6,027 bases of DNA from an uncultured Oscillospiraceae bacterium (GTDB taxonomy: Bacteria; Bacillota; Clostridia; Oscillospirales; Acutalibacteraceae). Within the stretch, counting starts at the first letter, position 1, and every line of letters starts with the position of its first letter. Where the stretch lies: NCBI GenBank assembly GCA_900552225.1, contig URYX01000118.1, positions 1 to 6,027 on the forward strand, in the 5' to 3' direction. Shown piece after piece: positions 5,974-6,027 of this stretch. The notes below the pieces were generated by a model. That model made no database searches, was not told the DNA's origin, and worked only from the letters and a program-made list of their open reading frames with translations. Position numbers and translations under genes: made by a program.

Positions 5974-6027
5974 CAGACTGTCAAAAAAGTCCGCAGGCCG
6001 CAAAAGCAATATAATGCCAAGAAAGAA

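Noticed and set aside
6010..6015. Perfect TATAAT hexamer near the contig end, as a promoter for a gene beyond 6027
   Set aside because: No acceptable -35 box lies 16-18 bp upstream and the downstream sequence is cut off, so it cannot be supported.
52..6027. CRISPR array, tRNA, rRNA, insertion sequence or riboswitch
   Set aside because: I saw no regularly spaced repeats, cloverleaf, transposase motif, terminal inverted repeats or riboswitch core anywhere. The non-coding gaps are all under 200 bp.

Overview
The window looks like a complete short-read contig from a GC-rich Gram-positive anaerobe, most likely a gut Firmicute (Clostridia, Oscillospiraceae-like). That placement is an inference. 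It rests on the GC-rich, G/C-ending codon use, the purine-rich AGGAGG-type ribosome binding sites, and the gene set: a MalG-type sugar permease, an NHL/Yip1 membrane protein and a DUF5696-like protein, an arrangement I associate with Firmicutes such as Paenibacillus and gut Clostridia. All genes lie on the + strand.

Positions 1-51 are not genomic. They read through an Illumina Nextera i7 adapter, including an 8-base index and the Tn5 mosaic end. Real sequence starts at 52, inside the 3' end of a carbohydrate ABC transporter permease (to 295).

After a 28-bp gap comes a 699-aa membrane protein (324-2423). It has a signal peptide, a six-bladed NHL-type propeller, a short TPR-like helical segment, a transmembrane helix and a C-terminal five-helix Yip1-type domain. 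After a 77-bp gap without a clear terminator comes an 842-aa protein with an N-terminal membrane anchor (2501-5029). It resembles the DUF5696 family and has the look of a divergent TIM-barrel glycoside hydrolase with a C-terminal beta domain. These three genes probably form the distal part of a sugar-uptake operon. The solute-binding protein and the first permease would lie beyond the contig end.

A 180-bp gap (5030-5209) contains a pyrimidine-rich tract, a small palindrome and a good sigma-A-type promoter (TTGAAA-16-TAGAAT). The promoter drives a separate 231-aa cytoplasmic SGNH/GDSL esterase (5210-5905). A very stable 18-bp hairpin (5935-5973) follows, probably ending that transcript although it lacks a downstream T-run. 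The remaining 54 bases to 6027 hold no recognisable gene.

Working model (inference): the extracytoplasmic DUF5696-like protein and the propeller/Yip1 protein process or sense a glycan at the cell surface, the ABC transporter imports the product, and the cytoplasmic SGNH hydrolase may remove acyl groups. The substrate cannot be told from this sequence.
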